From Xiphydria camelus (Eukaryota; Arthropoda; Insecta; Hymenoptera; Xiphydriidae): 64,000 nucleotides of DNA. The notes under the pieces were generated by a model, which had not been told where the DNA came from, made no database searches, and saw only the letters and a list, made by a program, of their open reading frames with translations. The DNA lies in NCBI GenBank assembly GCA_963678675.1, contig OY783194.1, forward strand, positions 23,290,278 to 23,354,277, read 5' to 3'. Shown here one piece after another: positions 12,946 to 24,984 of the stretch (its first letter is position 1; each line of letters starts with the position of its first letter). The position numbers and the translations under genes were made by a program.

Positions 12946-13689
12946 AGGTTATATATTTAAAAGTATATCTCCAAATACGAGAGTCACATTTGAAAGGTAA
13001 GAGAGAGAGCTGTTTTAGGTCAAGCCACGTTTAAAATCTACGGTTTAAGCGTGGCGAATGTAGTTGCTCTTTAGGGAATATGAGGGAACCGGATGTTTAT
13101 AAAAATACAACACAATTCTCCCTTTGAGGGAAAAGTGTCAGTGGGTGACGGAGTGCAATCTATCACTCGCATTCACCCCGAGTGCCTCCCGGCTCTGCGC
13201 TCTTCGTCTCACCTTTCGCTTCATCCCCTTGCATCCAACTCGTCCGTCACATCACTTATCCTGGGTAGACAAGCGGTCGGACGAACGTGTTTCAACCGCT
13301 CGCTCGGCTTGCTTTCACTCCGCGTTATTTTTCACTCGCTCCAAGACCCGGGGGCGCCAATTGCATGGAATAAAGCGGTGCTAGACTCGAAATTGATGTT
13401 TCCTGCGAATTTGTCTCTTTTCACCTTTCTCGACGAAAGAAGTTTTCCGGGCCCGAGAAAGAGTGGAAGAAAGAAGAGAATATGGGGAGAGGGAAAGTTT
13501 GGGGGAAGAGTCGGGAGAGCTTCTAGCAATTAACGAAGCTTCGAGATATTCGAGCCATTTCCCTTCAGCGAAGGGCGGAAAAGTTTTATTGAGTCTTACG
13601 TAGGACGAATTCGAGGAGAGGAGGGAGTACCTACATTCGGAAGTCAAAAAACTGCAAGACGAAAAATTAAAGTCACATAAAAAAAAAGT
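12946..13689. other. Intronic GC-richer patch, no gene recognised
   Basis: The segment at about 13130-13620 is GC-richer than its surroundings and open in several frames on both strands (longest 146 codons, starting 13093). There is no domain, no periodic codon signature I can defend and no paired splice sites. It could be a regulatory island or nothing. Confidence 0.35.
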
Positions 13690-14460
13690 GTATTGATTTG
13701 ATGCGATATATGTTATCCGTAGTCATTTTGCCCCCTAATCACGAATCTGGTGTCAAAATTTGGCCATCACGTCCGATTTTTGTCTATCCTCAAAAAAACT
13801 GTGTACAGTCACACAAAAAAAAAGAAGTGAGGTATACACTTGATGCGATATATATTATCCGTAGTAATTTTGCCTCCTGATCACGAATCCAAAAAATGTC
13901 AAAATTTGGCTATCACGTCACATTTATTTTTAATCTCAAAAAACCAACCAGAGATCATGATTTTCAAAAAGTTAATGGACTTAAACCAAATTCGGTATAG
14001 GATGTTTTTGGGTCGCTGATCACGAATCTGAAGTCTGATTTCAAAAATTCAAGATGGATCCAATATGGCGGACGAGATTTTAAAAAATCGACGGATTCAT
14101 GCCAAATTTGTTATACAGAATTTTTTGGGTTGTTCATCACGAATCTGAAATCAGATTTCAAAAATTCAAGATGGCGGATCCAATATGGCGGACGAGATTT
14201 TCGAAAATCGACAGATTCATGCCAAATTTGGTATAGAGAGGTTTTTTGGATCGCTGATTACGAATATGAAGTTATATTTTCAAAAATTCAAAATTTTCGA
14301 AAATCTTGTCCGCCATATTGGCTTCAGACTTTGACTTCAGATTCGTTATCAGCGACCCAAAAAACCACCTATTCCGAATTTGGTTTAAGTCCATTAACTT
14401 TTTGAAAATCATGATCTATTGATGGTTTTTTGAGATTAAAAAAAATGTGACGTGATTGAG
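13690..14460. repeat. Palindromic repeat cluster with 'ATGGCGGA' units
   Basis: A roughly 150-bp unit (TTGATGCGATATATNTTATCCG...CACGAATC) is repeated in tandem at about 13693-13770 and 13838-13915. Next come inverted arms (about 13930-14050 and 14325-14450) sharing ATGATTTTCAAAAAGTTAATG and TTTTTTGGGTCGCTGATCACGA. Between them lie repeated AAGATGGCGGATCCAATATG blocks. A related cluster lies at 33480-33965 and a more distant one at 27600-27830. The family looks like a non-autonomous repeat that grows by internal duplication. Confidence 0.65.
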
Positions 14461-15404
14461 AAACGGATACCGGATTCGGATTCAGCGACCCAAAAAACAT
14501 AAAGATACACTGCTATGTGGTCAGAGAGGAAGCATTTTTTTGATTTTTTTTGTGGAGCTGTGTTATCGATTACAATGGAAAGAAGACCCCTCGTTTGCTG
14601 TACTTAGTATAGCGATGAGGGGTCAGTCTCCCGTTACAAACGACGCTCCTACCTTTATATTCATCTTTCCCCGGTATAGACACACCCATTGTTTATGCAT
14701 CGCGTCAGAAGTTTTGCCGACAACGAGTACCAAGTTTAGCTTAGAACAAAGCGAGTCTAAGATATTCCCCCGCGTGTAATAATGTACCGGGTTACAGGCC
14801 GCGGGTACCGCGCGTCTAGTTCGTCAACACGCAGTCTAACTTCATCCTTCAACCGACTCTATATCGGTCCCCCCTCAGGACTTTGTCTTCGAGCAGCTTC
14901 GTTTCGAGATACTAAATTATTAACGCTTTCATATCCTGCGTTCTCTCGAGAGAATGCGCGTTCAGGGGTAACTACGGCGGTCCCCGGAGAACCGATTAAA
15001 GAGGTATCAACGAGGTGGTTGAAAATGGCAAGGAACGGCATTCAACGGCGGAGTAGAAGGCCGCTTTGCATAATAATCGCTCAATCGATGGGGCTATGCC
15101 AGGTTATACAGACCTTATATCCCGTTCTTTTCAGTTTTTCTCCATTTTGTGAAAACATTTTTCCAACAAAATGTATTTGGTGTCGAGGAGATCATACGAC
15201 AGATGCAACAGAGTTTTGTTAATATGCATCATTTATGAAATATGAAGGTCATCGTTATTTTTTTTAATGGAACTTGATATCTTTGATCATACAAAAGTTG
15301 TACAGCACACCGAGACTAACTAAAAAGATATAAAGTGAAATACCTATCCGTTTAAGGGGGGAGCCTCACCACGTTGAAGGTCTAGAGATTTATTTATTTT
15401 CGGG
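14461..15404. other. Intronic sequence without a recognisable gene
   Basis: An open frame of 146 codons at 14782-15222 is Ser/Arg-rich without a domain, and an overlapping minus frame exists. I do not call it a gene. A short inverted pair (GACCCCTC...GAGGGGTC) sits at 14586-14625. Confidence 0.4.
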
Positions 15405-16245
15405 TGTCCATCCTGAAGGATATATTAAATCAATCTTTCGGAAACGAGTATACTTTATTACATATCTAACGTACTGAAAGACATTTGCCCGATTATATAA
15501 AACTTTATAATGTTACAGCTATAAAGACGTTTCTCGAAATAACATCCTTCAAGCGGCGTAGTGTAATATAATTCGAAAAATGTTTAATCGACGAACTTCT
15601 TGCACACAGATACTTACATATATTTTAACAGCTTCTTCACAGCATGAACCTTTCTTTACATCAATATTTTAGCAACAAACGATTCTATTTTAGCATTATT
15701 TGTTAGAGAAGAAGACACATTTTCTTCGGAATCTCACTATTTTTTTAATTTGGCAGTTTTTAACTTAAAAGTTGGTTCACGCTATGGGTATATTTCTGAG
15801 CTAAAATTTCCATTTTGTGTTTTTTATTTTAGTTTAAAGTAGCGGACCCTACATTTCACGGCGTGAAGCATCTTTTCTTCTTGAAGGATAGGATTGAAGG
15901 GGCAAGTGGATGAAGGGGTTATCTAACAAAAAGTTGGTTCCGAGATATTTGAGTTTGTAGGTCGCCTTCCATACAATAGACATATGGAATACTAAACTTA
16001 CTCCATGTAATATCTCGGTTTTGAATGGCATTAGAGCTATCGAAGATTTACCAGAACTGGCATTCGGACATAACACTTTCATCCACTTGCCCCTTCGATT
16101 ATAAGTTTTTATAACTCTAATATTATAAGGTTTTATATAATATAATGGGATAAATGTTTTTCATTAATTACTTTAAATATGTAATAAAGTAGACTCGACG
16201 TTTCCGAAAGAGATTGATTTAATATATCGTTCAATATAAACTTCC
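15405..16245. mobile_element. Decayed TIR element with a second inverted pair inside
   Basis: ATATATTAAATCAATCTTTC plus GGAAACGAGTATACTTTATTACATA near 15419-15465 is inverted at about 16177-16235 with a few differences. Inside, GAAGGGGCAAGTGGATGAA (15895-15914) is inverted at 16078-16098. The left margin near 15355 also reads TTTAAGGGGGGAGCCTCACCAC, resembling the TTAAGGGGTTACACCAC terminus at 59410. Edges are uncertain. Confidence 0.45.
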
Positions 16246-16385
16246 GAAAATGGATGAATTTATAGGCCTTATACATGATGTTCTCTTATAAAACCTTTAT
16301 GAGATATTGCATTTTGAAGTAAAAGTGTGAGTCGCTGCGCATGATTATAAGTTGCCACTTTTGCCGACGAATAATGGATATCTGA

Positions 16386-16513
16386 TGAGTGATGGAACGT
16401 AAACAACCGCGAGCGTAGCGGAACGGTGAGAGCGGATTGGCTTTCGTAGGAAAACAACTGCGTTATACGATCGTATGAGTATATGCTTGCGACCATTTAC
16501 GTTCCATCACTCA
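16386..16513. mobile_element. 128-bp MITE with TGAGTGATGGAACGTAAA termini
   Basis: The 18-bp termini are exact reverse complements. It abuts the next palindromic element directly. There is no coding capacity. Confidence 0.6.
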
Positions 16514-16930
16514 CAAGGAAAGTACTCGAGGTGTACCTCACCGATTTTCTTCATTCTGCGATATATTGTAGTATATCAAAAAACATTAGATACGTTTTTT
16601 TTGTACGTGCTAATTAGGTCATTTAAGGGGTGAAAATCACCCCTAAAACCAATTTTCTACGATTTCTCAAAAACTACGTTGAATTTCTTAATGAAACAAA
16701 TTGAATATTATTCCTTATCGAAAGAAAGGAAATAAGAAATAAGAAATTCAACGTAGTTTTTGAGAAACCGTAGAAAATTGGTTTAGGGGGTCAAGTTTGG
16801 GGGTGATTTTTACCCCTTAAATGACCGAATTAGCACGTACAAAAAAATACGTGTCGAATGTTTTTTGATATACTACAACATATCGCAGAATGAAGAAAAT
16901 CGGTGAGGTACACCTCGAGTACTTTCCTTG
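16514..16930. mobile_element. 417-bp palindromic MITE, TCA flanks
   Basis: The arms of about 190 bp start CAAGGAAAGTACTCGAGGTG and are inverted at the other end. TCA precedes the left end and follows the right end, a possible 3-bp duplication. The internal part contains TTAAGGGGTGA and CTCAAAAACTACGTTGAATT in inverted pairs. It is non-coding. Confidence 0.7.
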
Positions 16931-17565
16931 TCAGAACGGGTATACTTTTACCTCATTTACCTCACATATTTTTTGTTACTCTCGACGATCTCTATAACTT
17001 TCATATGAACAAAAATATAACATTTTACTTAAAATCATAAATATGACCTTGAAATCTCATAAATGAAGGGTGCTATCGAAAATCTCTCATATGTATTACA
17101 CGTTTTCTTCAACTATTCAACTTAATTTTTATCGCGAAAATTTTGTTGCAAAACAAAAAAATAACTAAAATAAACGGGGAAAGCATTAGATGAATTTACA
17201 TCTTGAACATACGTCATATTTACGTGATAAAGATTACAATTTTCGTAGAGAAAGTTCCAAAAAAATAAATCCCATCGAAGATGTTACCCGCGCCGTTCCA
17301 CCCGAAGCGCCGGATTCTACGCGAAGGTATTGTAGCGACTGCAGGCCGGAGTCGTTGGCACTTTAAAGGGTTGTTTTTTCAAGTCACCCCTAAAGCGTTT
17401 AAGAACTCGGGCCGACGCTTTAAAGTCAAAAGAGCCCAGCTCCGCCGAAGCGTGGCGCGCTTTTAATTAATTCCCTGCGCCGTGGGTTTCTTCTTTTTTT
17501 CTTTCTCGTGGTTTCCATGGAAGGGGTGGTTGAAAATTTCTCACGTAGTATACTCGAAGATACTA
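16931..17565. other. Intronic sequence, nothing recognised
   Basis: A GC-richer block at 17281-17466 is open for 61 codons but shows no domain. Otherwise the sequence is AT-rich. Confidence 0.4.
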
Positions 17566-17946
17566 TACAGGGTGTAACAGAATAAGCGTAAAACATTTCA
17601 GGGGGTGATTCCTCATCGAAAAAGGGATAGGGTCTTTCAGATAAAGAAACTTCATTTGAGCATCCCTTGTTAAGATACAGCCCCTTAAAGGGAGTATATA
17701 AAATTTGTTTTACAATTTTTTTCACAAACACTAAAAAAGTTACAAAATTGAAATTAACGTGACATTTTCTACTATCAAAAAGACACTTAGCCAGTAATTT
17801 ATTTGGTTTACCCCATGGTTGTAAGGGGTGGAAAACGCAACGCAAGGGATGCTCAAATAAAGTTTCTTTATATGAAAGATCCTATCCCTTTTTCGATGAG
17901 GAATCACCCCTGGAAAGGTTTTACACTTATTTCGTTACACCCTGTA
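17566..17946. mobile_element. 381-bp TA-flanked MITE, TACAGGGTGTAAC termini
   Basis: Termini TACAGGGTGTAAC with inverted arms of about 75 bp, including GGGTGATTCCTCATCGAAAA, bounded by TA on both sides (17564-17565 and 17947-17948). The TACAGGGTG start and TA target are typical of Tc1/mariner-superfamily MITEs in insects. An open frame of 139 codons on the minus strand is an artefact of the palindrome. Confidence 0.75.
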
Positions 17947-19405
17947 TACATGTACTGCTCGCGCTGTGCCGAGAAATAGGGGAGGGAAATAAGGAGCGGG
18001 GGTGCGCTATTTTCTCGAACCGAGGGAAAGGCGATGGATATGAAGAAAGAGCTTTCGGTATCGACGGGGGGTGGTGCTTTCTCGACAGGAAAGGAAAGAT
18101 ACGGAAATATAGATATACTGATGTGTAGGATATACCTGCTGTCTGTTCGGACTTAGATATTGGTCGTTGCCAGATCAAAGGTAGATCTTTTTTCTTGACG
18201 TCGGACATGTGATATGAGGCGTGAGAACTTGATAGGCAGGATGAACAGGGTGGAACGATGTTATCGTCCGTATGAGTGCGTGTGTGGGAAGGAAATATTA
18301 TTTAGATATTTTGTAAGACAGAAAGAGATTTTTCTGTAGAGTTACACGGCATTAAAAGGCGCGTTATATGGTGCTAATTGCTTTTCTTAGGGGAGGTATG
18401 TAGAGGAATATGTAAAGATTGGTTTCATTAATTTTTAAGTAGAGTGCCATATTTTTTTATTCATGAGATGCAGTGATAGTATTCCTATTTCAACATTAAT
18501 CTCATTACCATTATTCGTATACATATTCATTGTCGTGACATTGTTAATATTTTAATAAATACATTTTTTAATTTCACAATAAGAATTAAGCTTTTAAAAA
18601 AAATACATTTTTCGTTTGCCATTTTAAATTACACTGAAATAATTATAAATATGTCGATGGCAGTTTGTGGATGTCCAATTTTATTGCCCGATGTGTAGAG
18701 AGAGCTTTAGAGAGAATCTCTGAAATTGAGTTCAATAATACGACACAATTGCAGTTTCATATATAGAGTTGATAGGATATTCTGAATTATCCCAGGAACC
18801 GAGAATGCTTTGGAGTAGGTATCAACGAAACCTGTATAGAATTTCTAGAGCTTCGATGATAAGCTTCGGAGACGCTAATAATAATTCTACTTTGCCATCT
18901 CAATAAATCCGCCACAGCCTCTCGAAAAATCGTGTGCCAATCGTAAAATCGAACTAATCGGAGAAGATGCGGGGGGTGAGTTAAGAAGGGGTGTAGTAAT
19001 GTATAGCAGAGAGGAGACGGTTAACGACCACCAGGAGAATACAGAAGCAGCGAAACGGAGTTGCTACTGCATCTCGTGTAGTTAAAACGCTTCCAATATC
19101 TTTCCAATTTTACGGGCGAACAGACAGAGGGGTACCCGGGTACCGATTCTTCAATTTCAGTTCCCCTTCGACTCTGCTTGACCGGTTTTATGAATCCTTC
19201 CATATTGTATCGGATGTCCGCATGAATCCTGCCGAAAATTCTGTTTGTCGAAGAAATTTTAGTCCATTCTAATCAAATATATTTTAGGCTCGGTCTACAT
19301 TTTAGTTCGAACAGAATAAGTACGTTCAATAAGGTCTTCATTTGAGAAGCCGGTGTTCGCGATTCGAATTCGAGTAGGTATAAATTATCCCCCACGAAAA
19401 AGTTA
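17947..19405. other. Intronic sequence, nothing recognised
   Basis: No element edges, RNA or coding signal that I can support. Confidence 0.45.
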
Positions 19406-19663
19406 TACCGGGTGTAAATGGCCAAGCGGGCTGAAACGGGAGGAGCCTAATTCTGCTCAGAGTTTATACACTGACCAATGGTATGACTTCCTACGGTCCC
19501 CTTACTCTGGTAAAGAGTTGACAGCCAAGTGGGTACCGAGGAACGAGGATCGTAGGAAGTGATATCATTGGTCAGTGTATTAACTCTGAATAGAATTAGG
19601 TTCCTCCTGTTTTAACCCTTTTAGCTCTTGTACCTTACTCCTTGGGGTGTATTACACCTTGTA
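19406..19663. mobile_element. 258-bp TA-flanked palindromic MITE
   Basis: Bounded by TA. The termini TACCGGGTGTAA and TACAAGGTGTAA (inverted) continue into arms containing AACGGGAGGAGCCTAATTCT and CACTGACCAATG, which are inverted on the right side. Related in terminus style to the TACAGGGTG elements. Confidence 0.68.
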
Positions 19664-20362
19664 TATTTGAAATATAAAAATAAATTTTAGCGTAAGGAAA
19701 ACGATTCAAAATATATAGGTTTTGCCGGTTTCGATATACCTACTTCGCAAGTGCTTCAAATATATTTTATATATTTTTAATATATTTTGAAATATAAGAA
19801 GTATATATAATTTTTTTCTTCGTACATTCAACATAAGTATATTTAAAATATATGAAAAATATATTTTAACTGCTAGTGTGAAGTATACAAAAAAAAATGG
19901 AAAAACCTAAATATTTGGAATATTTTTTACACGTATTTGAAATACTTTTTTTTAATCACAAATACATAACTTCTTTTTGAGGGGCGTGAAAGCTAAAGTA
20001 TACTATTTTGTTTATTATCAAGGCAAATTAAGAGTTGAAAGCAAACTCTTATAAAGGTAAAATTCTTATTTTCATTTTTTTATGACTACCTTCAATTACG
20101 ATAATGAAAAGTGGGACTTTTGAATATACTTTTGTATATTTTAGTACTGAATTCCAAGAGTTATACATACATTGACATAATTCCACTTAGTTTGAACCAT
20201 TATTTTAATGTTAACTATTCGAATTTGGTCATTGGTGCTGGTTTTCATAGTTTTCTAACTGTTTTTAGTTACTGGAATTTGACAAATTGTTGAAATAAAT
20301 ATAATAAACTATATAAGCGTGTAAGTTGCCATTATGGATTTTCAATAATTTTTTAATTTGGA
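19664..20362. other. AT-rich intronic stretch with repeated ATATTT motifs
   Basis: Dense in near-repeats of AAATATATTTTAAATAT between 19670 and 19950. No gene. Confidence 0.45.
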
Positions 20363-20452
20363 ATATATTAGGTGTACAACTTTGCTTCCGCCGTTTTTCT
20401 CGTAAGCCATCTATAAGAACACGGCTGAAGCAAAGTTGTAACCTAATATATA
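20363..20452. mobile_element. 90-bp palindromic micro-MITE
   Basis: ATATATTAGGT(GT)ACAACTTTGCTTC is inverted as GAAGCAAAGTTGTAACCTAATATAT with about 20 bp of loop. It is non-coding. Confidence 0.6.
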
Positions 20453-21652
20453 TAATTTTTTAGCTAATATATGTTTGAAATTCTGTTTTATTGCGGATTT
20501 GTAATATCTTGCGAATAAAATATTTGGTAGTTTAAAATTTTTACTATAACGAGTACAAGTGGATATACGATAGTCCAACATTTTTGAATTTTTTTCTTAT
20601 GAACGAGGGCTTTTCTTAAAAATTAAGTGAGATACAACGACATATTAAGCACAAAAAATTCTTACTATTGGAAGATAAATAATTTGATGAAAAAATAATT
20701 TAATAAGATGAAACTTTCTTTGATAGCTGAAGGTCATTCAAAGTGAGGGGGATTATTTTGATGAATAAATGTATTTTACTTTTTTCAAACATAAATTTGG
20801 AATTTTTGCAAGTGTCCTAAAACTCATTTATACATCTAATAGTTGGAAAAACTATGAAAACGTGTCGATTATTAAACTTTGTTAGTTTTCGCGACTGTTA
20901 AATTTTCTTATTATTGAAGCTACCACCTAATACGAACCATACACGGTCAAATTTATTTGCAAATATGTTTGCAAAGTAATTTGACCCTTTCAGCATACAC
21001 GTTCAGACAAATAAGCAAATAAAATTGCAACTTTTTTATTTGAAAAGTGAGGTAATCAGAGAGCGTGTCGTATATTCACATTATCTGTTAATATTGCAAG
21101 AAAATGTGTAGTAAGGAAGACATATTGACTTTTGCTTTTAATTTGCCACAGTTCGGACAAACTTTGTTACACTTGAAAAAAAACTGCCATTTTTCGTTGC
21201 TTGGAATCGCCATATCGTTATTGCACGATATGTGTAAACTCGATCAGAGACAATTTAAAACGACTTTAACCTTGAGACACAAACTACTCTTATTTTATTA
21301 AATATTTTCAAACAGTGCCAAACACGCGGAAATTCTCAGCTCGTAAAATGGACCCAGCCATGCAAAATTAAGAACTTTCAATTTGATCAAATGTGTTTGC
21401 AAACATTAAAACTTGTTTGCAAATAACGCCCCACACACTCAAATGTCACTTATTTGCAAATATATTTGCAAATAATTTTATATTTAATCTATTATAGAAT
21501 TTATCCCTATACCTACAGAAAATTACATTTTTCTAGCTGCATGATTTGCTCGATTTATAACCCTGTTTATACCGATATCGACGTCTGTGCTCTCATCATC
21601 TTCGCCTTCGCCGTACGGTTATAATGGATGACGTACTGTTTTGATGTTACAG
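20453..21652. other. Intronic sequence with TTTGCAAA-rich blocks
   Basis: Clusters of ATTTGCAAATA and TTTGCAAA occur at 20950-20985 and 21395-21475 in roughly inverted arrangement, together with ACGGTCAAATT and CACTCAAATG edge motifs. They may be the ends of an old element of about 520 bp. The evidence is weaker than for the other elements, and no gene is visible. Confidence 0.35.
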
Positions 21653-21858
21653 AAGTGGAAAAGAGTGTTGGTGCGGCTCCGGGGGTGGGTGCAGCCGCGG
21701 GGGGCTCTTGGGGGTTGTCACCCTCTTCTGCCCCCTCGACACCCTCGACCCCCGTCGTAACTAGCGCTTCGGCCACCTCCTCTTCAACCTCGCCTTCACC
21801 TTCACCCTCTTCGCCACCCTCCGCTCTCATCGCGGGCCTCGATAAATCTGTGCTTCAG
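21653..21858 (+). CDS. Dys: Dystrophin exon encoding a Pro/Ser/Thr-rich linker and the start of a spectrin repeat
   Basis: Candidate internal exon of 206 nt. The acceptor is GATGTTACAG|AAGTGG and the donor is CTTCAG|GTAAGT. An in-frame stop at 21622 means the exon cannot begin further upstream in this frame, and the AG at 21651-21652 is the only acceptor in that interval. The first two bases complete a codon started in an unseen exon, and the exon ends on a whole codon. About 55 of its 69 codons form a Gly/Ala/Ser/Pro/Thr-rich low-complexity linker. The last residues, GLDKSVLQ, join in frame to IRDWLTVEEEML of the next exon, giving a typical spectrin-repeat first helix with the conserved WL. 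Dystrophin links actin to the dystroglycan complex at the membrane. Assignment of this exon depends on its phase-compatible neighbour; the linker alone is not diagnostic. The open frame on the other strand is a shadow of this repetitive coding sequence. Confidence 0.72.
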
Positions 21859-22318
21859 GTAAGTCTTCTTCTTCTTCTTTGATTTCATTTTCTTTTCATT
21901 CCCGCGTTTCCTCTCGAGATTTGTGAGCCTCGAAGACAGACGCCTTTCAATTACTTTCAAGTATCCCCAAGCATTTTTATGTTTCTCGATATTTTTTGTT
22001 AGTTAGTCTCTACTGATCTTTAAACTAATATCCCACTGTAATAAAAGTACATTGTTCAGGTTGACCAACCGTAAACAAAAGTTATAAACCGAGAAAATTA
22101 CTTGTAGAAAAATGATCCGTGATCAGTACGTGTAGCTCGAGCGTTCGGAACATGCTGACATTCCAGCATTCATAACTAGATGTTTCAATGATGAAAGCAT
22201 GTAGGCTCAGCGATTCAAATGTGAACGCCATGCTCACAGTTCATTAGCATCAGCATGTTATCTGTAGGTACGTGTATTTGGAACTTTCATCACTTGAATT
22301 TACGTCATTCGTATGTGA

Positions 22319-22664
22319 ATTGAAGGGTTTCTTTCAAAAACATTTGTCAAAAACGCCAATCTCTGTAGTATTGGTAATAATGCCTACTCTTTCGTTGTAT
22401 CTAGCCGTGTAGTGGTGTCTACTCTTTCATTATATTATATTATATTATATTATATTATATTATATTATATTATATTATATTATATTATATTATATTATAT
22501 TATATTATATTATATTATATTATATTATATTATATTATATTATATTATAATGGAAGAGTAGGCACCACTACACGGCTAGATACAACGAAAGTGTAGGCAC
22601 TATTACCAATACTACAGGGATTGGCGTTTTTGACAAATGTTGTTTTTGAAAGAAACCCTTCAAT
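22319..22664. mobile_element. Hairpin MITE with a TATTA satellite in its loop
   Basis: Inverted arms of about 110 bp (ATTGAAGGGTTTCTTTCAAA at the left edge; CTAGCCGTGTAGTGGTG towards the centre) enclose about 120 bp of pure 5-bp repeat. The arms differ at only a few positions. No clear target duplication. Confidence 0.8.
22429..22549. repeat. (TATTA)n microsatellite, about 24 copies
   Basis: Uninterrupted 5-bp tandem repeat lying at the exact centre of the surrounding hairpin element. Copy number is likely to vary between individuals and is prone to assembly error. Confidence 0.95.
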
Positions 22665-22727
22665 CGGTCCAAGCGACAAGGCGTGATCTGTTACATGTAC
22701 AGAATATTTGTAATTTCTCTCCCTGTT

Positions 22728-23033
22728 CAGTCGACACTCGATAGTGGGCACCGAAATGGCGGCGAGGGGAATATAATTCCAGGAAATATATATATTGTAC
22801 CCCCATTAAGTACGGGCGAGTCATGCTGTTGCGTATGTATCTCATATCCGTGTTTAAATCTGTTCCCTCGATTCTTGGCGCGGACACAGAATTTTATTGA
22901 CAGTTGGAAGCCCACAATCGAGACACAGAGAATAAATCCTTGTCTTGTTTAGAGTAGGAGAAAGCCTCGGCTACAATGTAGGTAAAGGCGTCCGCTATTG
23001 AGTACTCGTATGCCCATTATCGAGTGTCGACTG
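22728..23033. mobile_element. 306-bp pogo/Tigger-like MITE
   Basis: Termini CAGTCGACACTCGATA(G/A)TGGGCA, inverted, about 23 bp. TA follows the right end; the left flank is TT, so the target duplication is imperfect. CAGTCGAC-type termini are common in pogo-like MITEs. It is non-coding. Confidence 0.62.
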
Positions 23034-24029
23034 TAGTTATCTTAGCAATACTAGCCTCACTTAGCTTTAAACCATAGCTATCACAGCTATACTAATTTCC
23101 GTGCGACCCATAAATTTCTCTCAGTGTACCCTGGTCGTATTCGCGCCAGCAAAAGAGATCCGTGTATTATAATTGGAGCACGAAAATTAGATAAGAAAAA
23201 GAGCCTAGCCAACTTTTGGCGATGTCGATGCAGGATCACAAGGATTAAAGCTGTGAGGAAAGAGCGCGTGTTAAGGAAGATTGCATTACATTTTGGAGTC
23301 CGTTAGGCGACAATACTAGCCAATATGTCAGACCCTCTTCAGAGCGGGACAGGGGTGTCTTGACTCGATTAGGTCACGTCGCCTAGATTAGTTCGCTGTC
23401 AGTGTTCCAAATAATTTGTGTTCACACTTTTGAATTCGTCGTCGTCGACCGTGTGCATTATTGGACGACATATTCGTTTGAAAACCATCATTATGGAAAA
23501 CAATGTTTTTACTTTTTTTAATTTTATTTATTTATTTTTTAAATTGAGATTCGCTTCACTAAGGGTTAAACATGTCAAAAATAACTTACGGTAATTTCTG
23601 AATTTGGAAACACGTTTTGCTCCAACTGGAAGGGCGTGAAAAAATGACACAGAAATACATGCATCGGAATTTCGTAAGAAGCAGCTCAGTTTTGATATTC
23701 CACGATGCTTGACATTTCCTTATTGCTTTCGACAAAAGCTCTCGGCGAGCTATTTCGTACCGGGCGGTGGCCTTTTGCGTAACCTTATTTTCCGCGCTAA
23801 GTGTCATAAAGTTTATCCTCGTAAAATATTAGATTATCAGACAATATCATTTTATTACTCTTTCAGCCCTCACGCGTAATTTCTCCAGAACCTTATTAGA
23901 TCGGCAGTCGCGACTGCAGATCCCGTAATCTTTCTTAATATCATCTTTTGTTACATGTTTCTTAAATACCCGTCCCTTTTTTAATACTTTCTTCTTCCCC
24001 TGCTTCTTTCGCTTAAGGAATGTACCGTT
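23034..24029. other. Intronic sequence, nothing recognised
   Basis: Short open frames on both strands without domains. No repeats with edges. Confidence 0.45.
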
Positions 24030-24222
24030 AAATATTCCCGGAACTAGTACAAAAATTTCCATCTGAATTTATATCTATCCCATACTAGTACAGCTGTACA
24101 CTTTTAATATCGAACCTAGATTATTTTTTAATATTCCCGGAACTAGTACAAAAATTTCCATCTGAATTTATACTAGTACAGCTGTACACTTTTAATATCG
24201 AACCTACATTATTTTTTACGTA
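24030..24222. repeat. Tandem duplication of about 100 bp
   Basis: AATATTCCCGGAACTAGTAC...TATCGAACCTA(G/C)ATTATTTTTT is present twice in succession (from 24030 and from 24130). The second copy lacks about 12 bp around TATCTATCCCA. A recent local duplication. Confidence 0.85.
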
Positions 24223-24569
24223 TGTTCTATAAAACGTCAAAATAGAATTCTATTAAAAATGCTAGCGGCCTATAGCAGTTTTTTTCTTGTATCGTTCTTC
24301 GAAAACTAATTATACTACTCGATGGGCCATCAAGAGAGGAATTCATCGTCCACTAGAAATTTTTCTATTGTGCTTTGTTTAAAAGTTATATTTAAAGTAT
24401 CTCTACTGAAAATTTCGTAATTTTCGAGGAGTACTTTTCCCCTTTAAATCTGTGCATTGATTACTAGTTCTTTTCAAAGACTTTTATTTCTATATTCTCT
24501 AAAATATAGCAACACATCAATTATTGAAGTTCGAAGGTGCAGGTACACCAAGGTTGTTTTCCTTGTTAA

Positions 24570-24837
24570 CCCTTTCGCTCATGGTGACCACAAATGCGGG
24601 CACGCGTGGATTAATTATATAAGGTCATAAATTAGAATATTTTGTCCGTTTGTTCACAAGAAGTACATTCGTGGACATTGTAACGAACGTATAAGGCATA
24701 TATCGCCATAAAAATTGCAAATTAAATTTATTAAAAATTTTTTTGTTAAAAAAAAATAAAATTTAAAACATTGAACAGCTGGAATATACATTATCAATTG
24801 TATGGCTGTAAAGATAAAAAAATCGTGAGTGAAAGGG
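24570..24837. mobile_element. 268-bp TTAA-flanked MITE
   Basis: TTAA on both sides (24566-24569 and 24838-24841) with termini CCCTTTC(G/A)CTCA inverted. TTAA targets with CCCTTT ends are typical of piggyBac-superfamily MITEs. It is non-coding. Confidence 0.7.
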
Positions 24838-24948
24838 TTAATTGGGACTCTGATTCTTGCAAGTGAGTGATTAGAGAGACTTCCCACCCCAGTGTGGGAA
24901 CTACAGGGGTGGGGCCTGTAGTCAGAGAGAGAAAATATCGTTCTCTCG

Positions 24949-24951
<3 letters not shown>

Positions 24952-24981
<30 letters not shown>
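24952..24981. repeat. (TC)n microsatellite
   Basis: About 15 uninterrupted dinucleotides. Confidence 0.95.

Positions 24982-24984
<3 letters not shown>

Larger units (their letters stand above)
1..21652 (+). other. Intron upstream of the first recognised dystrophin exon
   Basis: No dystrophin-like exon is recognisable here on the plus strand. The next exon (21653) begins with two bases of a split codon, so at least one coding exon lies further upstream, either outside the window or too short to recognise. The stretch is AT-rich and filled with the transposable elements listed separately. GC-richer patches near 240-460, 13130-13620 and 17280-17470 contain open frames but no domain I recognise, and they lack convincing splice structure. 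Confidence 0.6.

Noticed and set aside
13093..13533. 146-codon frame in a GC-richer patch
   Set aside because: No domain, no splice pair, and competing open frames on both strands.
14782..15222. 146-codon Ser/Arg-rich frame
   Set aside because: No recognisable motif and no conserved start context; consistent with chance in a GC-balanced patch.
21567..21830. Glu/Gly-rich minus-strand frame over the dystrophin linker exon
   Set aside because: Complement of the Ser/Pro/Thr repeats of the plus-strand exon. The splice sites support the plus strand.
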